Below are positions 1 to 13,900 of a stretch of DNA of 64,000 nt, piece by piece. Below the pieces are notes generated by a model. It saw only the letters and a list, made by a program, of their open reading frames with translations, had not been told where the DNA came from and did not search any database. The stretch lies in NCBI GenBank assembly GCA_963969365.1, contig OZ017749.1, positions 3,348,001-3,412,000 on the forward strand, written 5' to 3'. The DNA comes from Asterochloris sp. CNOR1 (taxonomy: Eukaryota > Chlorophyta > Trebouxiophyceae > Trebouxiales > Trebouxiaceae). Numbering within the stretch: the stretch's first letter is position 1; each line of letters begins with the position of its first letter. Made by a program: the position numbers and the translations under genes.

Positions 1-1840
1 AACGGCCAAGTCTGCCGGGGCCCATGGACTGACAGTCTCTGGGTCCCAAAAGCAGCTGCTGTTGTCACCTGATGCAACACGCCACATGATGGGGAGCTGT
101 AGCTGGCACGCAAGACATTGCAGGGAGCAAGGGGCAACCAAGCAGGCAAGGCTATTGCATAGAAGAATGGGCTCCAGCTGTGGCAAGCCTCTGCCTTGTG
201 CTTGCCTGCGATACGACGCCCAGCTGCAGCGTGCAGACATCCCTCAGGAAGCACTGCTCTCTGTGCATGGATTCTGTTCGATCTGCCACAGGGCCAGTCC
301 ACTTAGGGTTGGGTCTCAAGTTGGACATTGGGGTGGGCCATGTCCAGACGGCGAAGACGTTGCTGCAAACAAAACTCTATGAAATGTTGTGCACAAGCCC
401 ATGCCTGCAAATGCTCCCAGCACGAGCAGGGGCCACGACTGTGGTGGATGCACAGTCTCATACTCAAGCCCTTGAAACAGCGGAGCAGCAAGATATGATG
501 TGCAGTCGGCAGCCCATGATCATAGGTAACAACCACATGGTGGGTGGCATGTGCAGACATGCACACCCTTCTGAGCTCCTGGCTTCTTGTTCACAGCATA
601 TCATGCCGCCACCTGACAGCACTGACCAGGCAACAAGCTGGATGACAGAGGATTACGTGGCAACTAGATGAGGGTAGAGGCCGCCGTGCTGACGCCCCTC
701 TTCATGCTTGGAGCACCTTTGAGAGAAGTGGCCGCTTGCATGAAGTCTGCAGCCACCAGATGTGACCCTTTGGGTGCGCCTTGTTCCAATTGCTGCACGT
801 TGCATAGAAGGATGCCGCTTGCACTCACCAGTGGAATCATTTTTTCAATGGGAAGATTCTCAAGTAATCTATGTATTCCAGTGACTGGAATCGTAGGTCA
901 GCAGCCAATGCAACATTCTCCCACGGAGTTGAGACACAGGAAGTTTGGGCTGTGGCAGTGGTCAGTCAAATTTAGGTGAGTGGCATATGATGGGCTGGAT
1001 GCCTTGCTAAGGGAGAGGCCAGCATCCCCACATGTGCACCACCTGGCCCATGCTGACTGCCCTTGCCTGAAGGATCCCACAGACCTCCCTTGCTGCATTG
1101 TGTGTTCTGTTGTGTTGCATTCAGCATTGAGTAGGCTGTGGAGAGGGAGCAGCAGTCCACATGACTCGTATTGACACACCAAGGTCCCTGAAGGCAGCAT
1201 CATCTGGCGGCCCTGGTCCTGGCAGTTCTGCATGCGGGCAGGATGTGCCTGTGCATGCTGGCAGAGGCATGTCCTCTAAGGCTGGATGCATGCATAGGCA
1301 TCGGGCTGCATGCATCAAGGTACCATCTGTCCAATTGCAGGGCTGCACTGGCTGAATGAAGAGGTGTTTCTTGGCAAGGAGCAATGGCATATGCTGCCCA
1401 GTGCTGCAGTTCTAGACTCAGGAGTACATGCCTTTGCAGAAGAGCACTTGCATCTCTGTGTGCTGTGCCTTGCCTGCGGCGCTGCCACCTATAAAGTGCT
1501 TGCCTCTGCATCGGGCCGCCTGCATCATTGCTTGCTGTGCCCTGCAGCTGTGGTGCCATGTGGCGGCTCCACAGGCAGGGGTTGCTAACACATGCTACTC
1601 AGAACCTGTTGCAAGCCACGTAGCCAATGATGCAAAGCAACTGCCATGCACGTGGCAGAAAAGGGCCAAGATGCCGGTCTGCTGACTCTGCAGACATCGA
1701 GCAGCTGCCACTAAGGGTTGCTCACACTCTGTTGAGACTGCTGCAGGCGTCATGCAGCTGCTGCATGATGTGGGTCTCTGCATGAAGCTGCTGCGCCCAG
1801 GTACACACCACTCAGACCACTCTGTGCTTCCCCTGCAGGC
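1..1840. other. No recognisable gene; upstream flank
   Basis: I see no conserved peptide block, RNA gene or mobile element here on either strand. Open frames are short and lack family motifs. The last bases (ending at about 1838) read like a 3' splice site (ccctgcag) just before the acid phosphatase start codon, so part of this stretch may be a 5'-UTR intron of that gene. Confidence 0.4.
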
Positions 1841-4800
1841 ATGATGCAACGCCTGGCAGCTGTGGCAGGGGCTGTGGCCCTGGCCCTGGCCTGCAGCCCC
1901 GTGGCAGCACTTCCCCGTGACCTGCTGCAGACCAGTCCTGCAGCCACCACAGTCATTGCTGAGAGCAATGCCGTTCAGCTGACAGCCAACATTACCTCCC
2001 TCAACAGCAACGCGGAGTATGTCAATGTCACATTCACTGGCGTACCAACCCCCAGTGTCAATGATGCCATTGCCTACATCGTGCCTGCAAACGCCACCTA
2101 CAGCCAAACCGCTCCTCAGAAGTTCAAGTGAGGGCCGCCTGCATGCTTAGACAGCCCTGTCTGCCTGCGAATGTGCCTTGTCTATCTTTATTTGCAGTCA
2201 GCCTGCCTGTTTGCCTGCAGCCTGACATCATCTGGCTGCCTGGTAGTTGGCTGAGTTGCTGCTTGGTGTGCCAGCAAGCGCCTGCCAAACTTCTTCTGAG
2301 CCCCATGTGCTCAAGCCTCACCATGCAACGGGGTGACCGGCACTCTGTGGGTGCAGCATGTCTCAAGGCTGTCAGAGCTGAGCCCATGTGCGCTTGAGGC
2401 AAGACTCTGAAGGGTGTGCTGTTGCCCTTCAGGTGGGCCTCTGTCGGCAACCCTAACTACCTGCAGACAGGTTCTGGCTACGTCACGTGAGGCATCTTCA
2501 GGATCTTGGCTGGCCTGCAAGCTCAGCCAGCATGCTCAAAGCTGCTCCCATTGTGATACCCATTGTGCTGCAATCTGATCATCACGAGCACAGGTCTGAC
2601 AGGTTGCCTCCCCCTGCAGATTCCGCATCCTCAACAGCCGGCAGAGCTTCAAATTCATCCTGGTGAGGCACTTTGATGCCTCTGGCCCAGGCCAACTTCC
2701 ATGTGTCCCTGTCCTTCCCTCAGCTGGTCACAACATCAAACATGCTTCTGCTCACCCAGCCCCACAGTACTCACACCGTCCGTCCTGCAAAGATGTGCCT
2801 GGGCACCTCTGCATGCTGCTGCCTGCACAACTCTACTGCACCAACGCTGCCTGCCCCTGCACATGAGGCTCACACCCTCAAACATGCAGGTCACCAACGT
2901 GAGCGCCAGCACCAGCAGCGTCTCAGGGGGCTGGACCACAGGCAATTTCACGCTGCTGGCAGAGACGCCGGCAATCAGTATCAAGTACCCTGATGCACCT
3001 TCACAGATCCACTTGGCCCTCACAAACATTACTGGGTGAGTCAACACCTTGGTTGTCTAGCTTGTGCCTCTCAGAGCTGGCAGTCTACCGTGGCTCGGTC
3101 ACCCCCAAGACACCTTTGACTTCCTCTCTGATGTCGGGGCCAAATGTCATGTTGTGTCCAGAGCTGAAGTGCACTTCAAACGCTACACAGCCCATGCTGC
3201 CAAGCACAGGCTTAGGGGCCCTGCCTGCCCCTCCAGTGCGCATCTTGTTGGCACATAGCTGCAGGGTAGTGGCCTGCCATCACGTCAGAGCAGCATGAGC
3301 TGTGTGGCTGCCCTGTGTGCAGGCAGGCCAAGGTGCAGTGGACGACGACCAACCGCACACCACAGCCAACAGTGAGAGAGCCCTGCACGAACGATGTGGT
3401 GCTGCAAGGCTGCCAGGCCAGTCTGGGCCATGTTCGGCCTAGTGTAGCGCATCCTGCGGTGCAAGAGGCAACACCAGACGCTACACCTAGCCTGCTGCCC
3501 TGCTGGTGCAGGTTCAGTATGGCACAACACCTGGGGGCCCCTACCCCAGCTCAGCTGTTGCCACCACAGACACCTTCACCAGTGCTCAGCTTTGCGGAGG
3601 CATTGCCAACAGCACAGGTTACATCTATCCAGGCAAGTGCCGGGCAGCACTCTGTCTCTTCTCTGCCAACCTGCCCTCTCTCAAGCTGTGTGCCCTGCTC
3701 AAACCTTGGGAGATGCTGTCTGCAGCAGGTGCGGACTTTGCACGTGCTTTTATACTTTAATCAAGCATGGCCGGCCTGCAGGTATCCTGAACACGGCCAC
3801 CATGCAGAACCTCACAGCAAGCACCACCTACTACTACCGCGTCGGCGACTCGGTGAGACTTCAGCATTGCTGCTCTGGCAAACACTTATGACTCGAGAAG
3901 GAGAGGCAGCTGGCAGCTGGGCTGAGCTGCTGGCATGCTTTGCAAGGCACACCGCATGGGACAGCTGAGGACTGCACACAATGAGTCACGTGCCCTGCCT
4001 GCAGTCCACCAACACCAGCGCTGAGCTGTCTTTCCTCACGGCCCCTGCCCCAGGCAGCAACGATCTGCTCCAAATCATTGTGACTGCTGACATGGGGTAC
4101 TGTGAAGTTGGTAAGTTTGACTATCTCTGGCAGGATTTGACAGCCAGAACTCCCCTCATCGCAAGCATGGGATCCTCCACGCTTGGCCCTTGTCACCTCT
4201 GTCCCTCACTACTGCCTAGGCATGCTGCATGTGCTGCGCGAGCAGGCCGGCACAGTCTGCTGCATAAGGAACGACTGTGTCGAAGCTTACTCAGCTGCCA
4301 TGGCCGTTCTCGATGCTCTCAATTTGTCACAATGCTCAGCTTTGGTGCCACAGACTCCAGCTTGGAATGGGAGGCGAGCTACCCCAACCCAATCACCACA
4401 ACGCCGCCTGGAACTCTTCAGGCCCTGAAGACCCAGGTGGGTACTGCTTTGAAAGGCGTGTCCTATGCTGCACCTGGGGGTGGCTTGGCCTGGACTACAC
4501 TGCCTAGCAGGCAGCTGCACCTCTCTTTGTCCATGCACCTCACAATGCAGCCTGTCATCAGCCCCTGTCAGGTTTGTATGCCTACCTGGACACTCTGCCA
4601 GATCAGTGGCAGCCAGATCTGGCACAGTGCTTCTTTTCCGATATGCACAAGCCCATCAATCGTCTGTGCTGTGCAGTTCAACAATGCCTACAATGGAAAC
4701 TGGTTGAGCTTCTGCGCAGGCAGGCAGGTGGGGCAGTCCGCTGCAGCAATCTTGTACCTGCTGTGCATGCAAGAGCTCTGTGGAAACAGGCTGCAGTGTT

Positions 4801-7800
4801 GCTCTCTCTGCTTCCTGTGGTGCACTGACATGTGTGGGGCGTGTACCTTAGTTCTCACTGCAGGCAAGTGGATGCTGCAGGTTGCCAATGCCATCATCAA
4901 CGACCAGACAAACAAGTCGCTGTTCCTGCTGAACGGTGCGAGCCTGTTGCCATGATATCCAGAAGAGCATCTGCACATGTCGCGCCTTCTGTCATGCCCC
5001 CATGGCTCATATGCTGAGTGAGAGCCTCCTGGTGCAGGTGACATCTCATATGCTCAGGTGGGCAGACACAGAGGCATCACAACATGCTGCGGTGCTTGCT
5101 TTGGGTTCCTGCAGCAGAGGCCCTCTGCAGGCCCTCTGCAGGCACTGTGCACTAACATTGCCTTCCATGACACACAACGAGCACTTTGGCACAATGTTGT
5201 TTCTTGGTATCAGTGCTTGCTGTCTGGCTTACACAGGTGCTGATGGGCTCCTGTTGCAGCAGCAGCAGCAGCGGGCATGTGGTGCAATGCAGGCACTTCA
5301 GATGTGTCCTGGCTGGCTGGCTGCAGGGCTTTGCCTATGGCTGGGATGTGTACATGGACCAGGTGCAGCCTGTCGTCAGCAAGGTGCCCTTCATGGTGGT
5401 GCAAGGTCAGTACCCGAACCCTACTCCGGACACAGTTGTAGGATGTGGCTTGCTTGGAGCCGCACACCTTCTCGCGCAGGCAGTGCCCAGCCCTGGCTGG
5501 TGTGCTGCACAGCGCAGGCCTCAGCTGATGCGTCACCGAACTCCAAAGCCTTACTTGCTGCACGGCAGCAGATGGGCCAGCTGGTGTACATTGTCAACTG
5601 TGAGGCCTGACGCCAACTTTATGCACCCAGGCAACCACGAACGTGACTTCCCAGGCACGGGTGACCGCTACGAGGATGAGACTGCCAAGGACTCTGGCGG
5701 AGAGTGCGGGGTTGTAGCTGAGAAGCGCTTCCCTGCGCCCATCCCTGCTCCCGGCCAGCAGTGGTGAGTGCATCTTGGGGAGTGTCTTTGAGGGACAGGG
5801 ACTGTGACTGCAAGCAGCCATGGCCCGTCAGAGGCCTCATTGCTGCCTCCAGTACCAGAATGAAGCCCTGGTCCTGCTGACAGCAGCTGGAGAAATTGCC
5901 TGCACATAGAAGCGCCGCCAGTTGAAGGAATATACGTTTCAGGCAGTACCCTTGATGCTGTGTGCCCAGATGCATGCGGCACGCAACACCTGTTGCTGTA
6001 AGGGTGTTTGAGTGGCCCATTGCTGCTGGCAGTGCACAATCATGCGGCGCTCTTGTCACACCATTCTGCTGCCCTGTCTCTGCTCTGGCCCTTGGCTTCC
6101 CCTCACCTGAGCCTGCTTGCTGCAAACCTGGGCCCCGCGCTGATGGCCTCTGCTCTGCCGCTCTTTCTTGCCCAGATGCCAGATGAATGCCTGTTTGCTG
6201 CTGCTGCGCTATGTCCAACTTTTTGTCTGCATGCACACCTCTTGCTGCTGTGCGTGCAGCCCCCAGGCTGAATGCTGCTTGGGCTTCTCGTGTGTGTCAA
6301 GCCTCAGACTGTGACATAATCGTGCCCCTGATATATGCAGGTATAGCTATGGGGTCGGGAGTGTATATTTCATCGCGTTCTCCACTGAGCTTGACTTTGC
6401 ACAGGTGAGATTTGGGCCTGTCAATGACGGATGCTTCTGCAGGCTTGCTAAACGCTCTACTGACTTACACTGGCTGCCTTCCATGCCAGGGGTCAGACCA
6501 ACACCGCTTCATCTTCAACACCCTTAAGTCTGTGAACAGGACAACATACCCCTGGTGAGCTGCTTGCGATGGGTGCAAGAGATGCAGGCGCGCCTGACAG
6601 CTGGCAAGCCAGCTCTTCAGCTCAGGAGTGCTGTAGTGTCTAACCTGCTTTTGACAACCCCAGGCAGCTTGCAGCTCAGCCACTGCTTGATGTGCCTGGC
6701 ATGAGTGCCTTGCTTGCTCTGAGGTCCGCTTGCCTGGGACTTCCCTGCCTAAACTCAGGAGCATGCTCAAGGCCAGCTGACTGCCCGACTCTATGTTTTT
6801 GCAGGCTGGTTGTCAACCTGCACCGCCCTTACCTGCTGCCCTCAGTATATGGCAACAATGACAAGTCTGACATCTACAACCAGTTTGACTTGGACAACGC
6901 CTTTGCTGGTGAGAATCTGCCAATGCTGCGGACTGCAGAAGACGATGAGAGCATGAGCACATTAGCTTATGATCCCCCAATACAGCAGCTGTTCTAACCC
7001 TGGCCTTTCAAGATGCAGATCTCTTCCTGCTCTACCAGGTGAGTGCAACAGCAGAGTCTCACAGCACCCTGGCAGGGGCTTTTCCAAGCACTCAGTGAAA
7101 GCCTTTCCCCTTGCCCTTTGCTCTGTCAGTGCTGAGGTGAGTCCTGCCCTCTGCAGGTAGACTTGACAATCTTTGGTCACACCCATTGGTACAGTCGCTC
7201 ATGCTCTCAGTACAAGAGGACCTGTCTGCCACCCGCTGCTGACGGCAGCCAGCAGGTGCGTCCCTGTTGTAAGCTGTCAGGCAGCTGCACTGCAGATGTG
7301 GAGCACAGCTCCCCTGCCTTGCTTCATGCAACTGCTAGTCTGGTGCAACATTTCAAGCAACACCCAAGCTGTGCTGCTGGGGCACTGCATCAGCTTCCAG
7401 GCAGCCTGCTGCTCCAGCACAGCTGCACCATAAACAGTGTCTTTGCCACTCAGCCCTGCCACCCTGATAGACCACATTCCACAACCAACCTGCCACCAAG
7501 TGTTGCAATAGGTGACAGGACTGGCACCAGCATTCGTGGACCTGACGTCCTTTGTGGCCTGCAGCACACAGCCCAAGCCAGAGTAGCAATGCAGATGCTC
7601 ACGTTACGCTGATGCCTTCCTACAGGGCACAGCCCATGTCAATGTGGGCAATGCCGGTGCCAGTTTCTCATGGGACGTCCTGGACCCTGCTCTCCTGTCC
7701 CAAAACCTGTACACCACTGTGGCTGTTGCCCACGGCTACTCCAAGATGAATGTCACCCGCACCGCACTCTCCTTCCAGGTGCGCGGCAACCTGCGCCACC

Positions 7801-9806
7801 TGTTCCTTGCAGGTTTTCTGCACAGATTGCTGGTTGAGGTGCACCACAGGGTCTCAAAGCTGTCTTCAGCTTTGCAATGTTGGGCGGCTGCGCTTGTACC
7901 TGTCCTTGAGGCATCAGCAGGCTTGTGCTACGCATTACTGTTTATTTCATGTGCCTCTCGCAGCGTCTGTTGTTTCAGGCACTGCAGCTGTGATAGGCAA
8001 GGCAACGCCAGGCAATTATCCCTGTCAAGTGCCTCCACAAGGCACGGACATGCCTCAGGCAGCTGAGGGTCAACAATGCACCCACCTGCTGCATTGCTCT
8101 GCACCTGCAGGCGGTCAACTCTGCTGACGGCAGCCTCATTGACCAATTCACCCTGACCAAGCCTGCCAACTGGACCACCAGCTACACCAGGCAGTCGAAT
8201 TTGATGAAAACCTTTATTGGTGGGCTGCAGAAGCCTGCACACTGCACAACAGGCCTACTGCCTGTGTCGCACACTGGAGGCTTCAGCAGTGCTCTGCTTG
8301 CATTGCTGCCTGGACATATTCATTTTGTATTATGCACTCTCTCATGAGCTCTCTGGTGCTGCAGGCAACTTCACCTACACATGGGAGGAGCTATATGGTG
8401 AGGCAAACGTGCTGCTGAGGAAGGCAGCACCTTCTGTCTTTCTCACAGCTTGAGGCAGGCCTGTGCCACCTGACTGCCCACAAGACCGGAGCTGGACTCG
8501 CCTCTTATGAATCACATCATGCACTGTACTGTCTCCCTGCTGCTCACAACTGGTGTCTTCTGCATCTGCAGGTGCTGACAGCTACCAGAGCCAGATCTTG
8601 GATGCTGCGGAGACTGCCCTGTTCAACAGCCAGACGGCCTCCAATGACAATGTGCTCACCACTCTGGCCAACATGACACGCCTTGTGGTGTGTGCCAGCA
8701 CTGTCATTGGTTTCTGGGCATGTAGATTGCTTGACAAAGCATCTGCAGACCAATAATGCTCATGCAGCACCAGCAAGGTGGCCAGCAGTATTGCCAGCCC
8801 CCTCTGTGACATGGCTGCTAGGGCCTTGCCTGTATTGATTGCAGTATGGATTGCAGGCAATGCTTGTTCCCATCTGCCGCTTCATGCAGCGTTCCAGCAT
8901 CCATGCTGTCCTTATCAGACCCCCAGCTGCCCAGGCAGCACCATTGGCTGCGCCTTGATGGCTATGTTGTTTGCGCTAGAGCTGTTGCTGCCAGCCACCT
9001 GCGCTGACTGCACCTGCTTGATGCAGAACCCCATCACAGGGCCAGACGCCTTCGAGTCCTACCAGACCGCCAACCCTGTCTGGCAGGCGCTGGACACTGC
9101 GTTTCAGCAGTATGTGCTGACCAACAGCTCCATTACTCCCACCACCATCTACTATTACAGGAGGGTGTACGGCCCCATTCTGGAGATGTTCCGCCAGTTC
9201 CCCTCAGGTACCAGCACCTGGCAGCAATTCTTTCTTGGAGGGGCGCAACTAACCAAGCAATGGCTGCCCTGCCTGGACTGCCCACCCTGAACATATGATT
9301 TGTCAGCTCCGCGGGGTGGTTCTAATGTGGTACCAGAGCACCTTCGAGTTTTTTGCCCCGCCTCTCACTGCTGTCCTCAAGGCAGCCAACTCTGGCTGCA
9401 GCATGGGTGCCCCTCTATGTTGGACACTGTCTGCTCTTGCATTGTCAAAAGGAAGGCCTGGCAGACTGCATGCTGTCATTGATGCTCAGTGGCTGACAGC
9501 ATGTCATGCTCACCACGACATCTGTGGCACAAGTGGCCGTGCTCCTGATGCAGCACCGTATGCCTGCGTGCAGGCATCTTCAAGGGCCCCTTTGCCAGCG
9601 CCCCTGCTCCTGCCCCTGCTACTGCTGGTGTGGCAAATCCGGCCAACAACATCGAACTCGTTTTCAACCCCAGCACCGTCGGGTCAGCTGCAACCAACTC
9701 AAGCATTGGTACCGCCCCTGCTGCCGCCCCAGCTGCCGTCCTTACGGACAGCGGTGTTGCCTCGTCCAACAACGCTGTCTCTTCAACAGTCGCCAGTTCA
9801 GGCTAG
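1841..9806 (+). CDS. Secreted purple acid phosphatase (metallophosphoesterase), 24 exons, 807 aa
   Basis: Hydrolyses phosphate esters with a dinuclear metal centre, presumably at the cell surface or in a vacuole. A signal peptide opens the protein (MMQRLAAVAGAVALALACS), followed by a fibronectin-like N-terminal region and the catalytic domain. All five purple-phosphatase blocks are present: DMG (D286), GDISY (D340, Y343), GNHE (N373), NLHR (H465) and GHTH (H508, H510). A C-terminal extension of about 180 residues ends in an Ala/Pro-rich tail. Exons: 1841-2127, 2433-2486, 2620-2662, 2890-3035, 3323-3371, 3512-3632, 3782-3852, 4005-4110, 4354-4436, 4881-4935, 5038-5057, 5327-5405, 5631-5763, 6341-6404, 6490-6554, 6805-6908, 7019-7038, 7157-7255, 7626-7778, 8111-8219, 8365-8397, 8572-8687, 9027-9207, 9574-9806. 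Phases close exactly. Two exons are only 20 nt, and the intron after 3632 has a GC donor. Exons 20-24 are less certain because family conservation is weak there. Confidence 0.9.
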
Positions 9807-9872
9807 GAAGCACTCTTTTGGTCGCACAGATCCTCAACATGTTGGTGTAGTCTTCTTCGCCGTTGCTCTGGT

Positions 9873-9877
9873 TGTAA
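9873..9877 (+). promoter_or_regulatory. TGTAA polyadenylation signal candidate
   Basis: A TGTAA pentamer lies 67 nt after the phosphatase stop codon. TGTAA is the usual poly(A) signal of chlorophyte algae, so this is a plausible 3' end for the phosphatase transcript. Confidence 0.5.
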
Positions 9878-10918
9878 ATTCACTAGCTTGCTGCACCCAA
9901 TTGCATCAAGCGTCTGCCATGCCAACACCCAGAACCTGTTGCTTGAAAAGTCCCCTGCCACGACACCCAGGAACCTGTTGCCCTTCAAGTTGAAGGTCAC
10001 CACTGAAAACTCGATGACCCTATATGCCCCTCTGCATGGCAGCTGAACCTGGACACGCAAGGTTTAAAGTTCAATCCGGAAGTGCCTTATTGGCCAGCAG
10101 GCATCTTTGCAATGGCATGACTCACTCCTCAACAAACTTACTGGTTACACGCAGACGCCTACAGCCAGGTCCAGCAGGCAGGGAACTCAGTATCTTGAGA
10201 GGTATATGCCCCATGTCACTGCTCATGGATTGTTGGTGGACCTACATGGGCGAGTCTGGTACGGCACTGTGAACACAAGTGTGCTTACGAATCTATCCTG
10301 TTCTGCCTTGAGCAGGTGCCGCTTCATGGCTGTGCCAGCCTGCTATATGAGATGCAGAGCACCTTGCGTGCACGACCGCGCATGACCACCATGAAACTGC
10401 CAAAAATGACAGGGCAGCAGGTGAGGCTGTGAAGTGGCCATCGCTCAGGGGTGCAGCGCCTATCACAGGCACTCAGGCATCGAATCAGATGGGCTCAAGG
10501 AGAGGTCAAACCTGCTGTGGCACTGCAGGGCATTGGGCATGGCCACATCCCAGGTGGGTCAAGGTGAGTGTCTTGGTGTTTGCGCAGCTGCACCAACCCC
10601 CATGCTGAAGTGGGCCAGCTTCAGACATCCAGCCAGTCACCCTGTGTGTGCATGAGATCCATGGCTGATAAGACATGGCTGCTCAGCTCAGGGTCAATGG
10701 AGCACTTGCTGACCTGAATCTGATCTGCTGAGGCGCTACTCAGCGCTAGGGTTAGGTCTTCCTGCCCTAAGCGCGTCCGGATGCTTGTTGTTCGTGCAGG
10801 AACGTGGTTTGAGCGGGTGTTTGAGACCTGTTAGACATACCCAAGTGCTCAGCAAAGATGTCCTAAGAGTTTGCAGGTGGCAGATAAAGTTTCCTTGTCG
10901 ATGTGAGCTCCACCCAAA
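9878..10918. other. Intergenic stretch, nothing recognised
   Basis: About 1 kb between the phosphatase 3' end and the next start codon. I see no conserved coding block. It presumably holds the 5' UTR and promoter of the membrane-protein gene starting at 10919. Confidence 0.4.
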
Positions 10919-13900
10919 ATGGCTGCAGAGGATCTGGAGGCCAACAGCAGGAAGCCCGGTGAGGGGCCTTGAGGACCAGGCATGCTTGCTGTGGTTCCAC
11001 AGGCGCACATCACCAGACATGTATCCTTTTTGCAGAGGAGGAAGCCAAAAAGAAGCAGCTGAAGAAGGCAGGCGAGGAGTACTTTGCCTCTGTGCTTGAG
11101 AAAGCTGCCAAGGTAAGCACTCGTCCAAGTTCCATTGCACTGACGCCACGCCTCCTCACTCCCAAAGCATGAGCAGGGGCTGCACCGTGTTGCACACGCA
11201 AACAGCCGTTGCCGAACCCTGACTTGGCCATGCCCAGTTGTGTTTTTGACCCTGGGCATGATGCCCGCCCATGCTTGGCTCCCCTGCAGCCCTACTCCAT
11301 CCTGAAGCAGCACAAGCAAGACCCATCAGATTGTCTGCGCAGCACAGAGACATTCGCCCGTGCTTGCGCTCCAGTGACTGCTCATGCCCAGCATGCAGGG
11401 CAAGGATCCCTTTGCGAAGCACAGCTTGCCATCCGGCGGTGCCCCACCCAGGACTGGCCGCGCGAAGCAGCCTGCCCTGCCTGTGAGCCAGTCACGGCCG
11501 CGACAGAAGCACCAGCCCGTGGACGATGCAGGTCAGGAGAGCATCTTTCTCTGCACCCACAGGGGCCCGGGGGACCCCAGCCCTGCTGACGCTCTCAAGC
11601 GACGTGCATCACTGCAGCACCCCACACTGGCGTGGACGATGCAAGATCGCTTCTAGATCATATTTGAGCTCAGGGGGACGCTGCCACTGCAGACCTGGAG
11701 GCCGTGGGCGACATCATCAAGGGGGCGCGGCACTACGTTGCGGGGCTGCTGTGGTTTGCCAGCAGCGGGGCTGGCATCGTCCTCATCAAGGTGGGGACGT
11801 TTGTCATGGCCTGTACCTTGTTCATCGTGAGCTGGGGCCTGCCAAGCCAAGCCAGGAGGCACCCTGGGATCTCACCGCACACTCCTTCAGCCCTGCATGG
11901 TGCCATCTTGATGCCATCATCCACGTGCCACGTGCTATCAGCGCACACGACACCTGAGCCACCGCCGCCTGCAGGAGTCCCTGCTCCACCTGCACACGCC
12001 AGCTATTCTCCTGTTCTTCCACCTCCTGCCGTCCGTGGCCACCCTGTGGGTGATGCACCAGCTGCAGGCCGCCACCACCCTGAGCCTGGGTCCCTGCACG
12101 GCCCGATCCTTTCGCGGCAGCCTGGTTCCCATCACAATCTATGGCGTGCAGGTGAGCTCCTCATGCCTGTGCATGCAGCCAGGCGCCAGGGAACATGGCC
12201 GCCTGCCTCGTGGCATCCTGCTCCTTTCTGCAGCTGGTTCACGCATGGGTCCTCAGCAAGGGAGTCACTGGGGATTCACTGGTGACTCCCTTGGATCCAG
12301 GCAGCCTGTCGCTGCTTGTCTTGCCCAGTTCTTTAGTGGTGTTTGATGAGTATTCAGCTGGGCTGGTCGTCCGGGCTGGGCTGTATGTTGGCAGCGAAGG
12401 TGGGTGCCATGTATTCAACTTGTGAGGGCAGGCAAGAAATAATGGCTTCACGCTCATGTGCCCGCTCATGTAAGGGACACTCAATGCTCCCCAAACTGCC
12501 TGCAGGGCTTGCTGCTCTTTGCGGCCCTCCTGCAGGGCAGCCTGTGGCTGGCGCTTGCAGTCAGCGCACTGGCAGTACCCCTGTTGCAGTCTGCCCTGCA
12601 CGTGCGGCAGCGCCCGACAGAAGCCGCCCCAGCTGCCGCTGCCCTGGCGGGGGCGCTGGGCCTGGCCCTGACAGGCGGCGCCGCCCTCTCTGCGGGCCCC
12701 CGCGCCTCCCAGGGGATGGCACTTGTTCTGCTGGCGCTGTGGGGGGCTCTGGCCGCTGGTCACCTAGCCTGGGGCCACATCCTTCGAGAACCCACTGCTG
12801 TGGCGGAGCTCGCAGGTGGGCGCTGCTGCTCGGCCTGGCACCGCCTAAGTGCAAGGGGTGGTGGCGTGTCCTGGAGCCCCACCTCTCCCCCTTCCCCCAC
12901 CCCCAGTGAGTGAGGGGGAAGGGTGGATGCGCTGTGCGCCTGCCCAATTCTGTGCATATGAGTCTGTTGCTGCACACAGTTCGTGGCTTGCACTACGCAT
13001 GTCTCAGGGCTGTCTGGCAAGCCGGGTGCCCGCACCTGGTCCCCTGTCTGACAGCTGGAATGCCCACGCTGACGCTCCTGCAACGCCTGGCCAGCAAATG
13101 GGGGGGGCAAGCACAAGGTGCTGTTTCTGAGTTGGCTCAGAAGGGCAGGGTCTACACGTGGCGAGTAATGCTTAGCTTGGAAGACACCTGTAGCCACTTC
13201 ATCATCAAGCAATGGCCAGCAAGGCTTCCAGAACCTCACAGGTAACACTGTTACCTGGGTTGGAAGCCCAATTCAAGGAGCCTTGACCCTTAGTCTTATT
13301 TGGCTGTGCAGGTGAGGCCCGGGGAGCACAGCTGGCGGCGCTTGCCGAGGCTGACAGGGACACCAGCCCCCAGACTTCCCTGTTCTACCAGCAGGCGGTG
13401 TCTGCTGTGCCAGTGCTGTTCATCGGCTTCATCTTCAGGGAGGGTAACACCCTGGTGAGCACGCTCTCTGTCAGACCTTGAGGCAGCGGGGCAGGCAGTG
13501 GCTGTGGGCATCAAGCAGGCTGTAGTCAGAGGCTATGCAATGCTTGTGCCGGGGCACAGAGCCAGATGTTGCTGCTCTGGCTGCCATGCAGACATGACTG
13601 CCATGGCTCAGCCCTCGGGTGCCCTCCGTGTGCTGCAGGTTGACCATGAACTTTCGGTACCAGCAGGTGCGTCCGTCTCTGCACAGCTTGGAAAGTGACA
13701 TTGTTGTGCAGAATCTGCCAAATCTGCATTGCTTAGTTTGCCTCCTGAGCTGCATGTACAGCCTGCAGTTTGAGCCAGTACTGGTGCTCTGTTGACTCGG
13801 CGTGTGCTGCCACCATCCCTTGTCGTGCTGGCTACAGCATAGTTCAAACACTGCTCCACACCAGCTGAATTGAGCATATGTATAACTGCTTTCTAGTTGG

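Noticed and set aside
5255-5274. CAG/GCA run as a coding polyglutamine tract
   Set aside because: It lies in an intron of the phosphatase gene between exons 5038-5057 and 5327-5405.
9295-9560. Plus-strand frame with STFEFFAPPLTAVL as a further phosphatase exon
   Set aside because: It needs phase 0, but the preceding exon ends in phase 1. Joining 9027-9207 directly to 9574-9806 closes the frame exactly.
11290-11375. PYSILKQHKQDP block as an exon of the membrane-protein gene
   Set aside because: It looks coding, but no donor within a plausible intron length restores phase to the next exon. Skipping it closes the frame.
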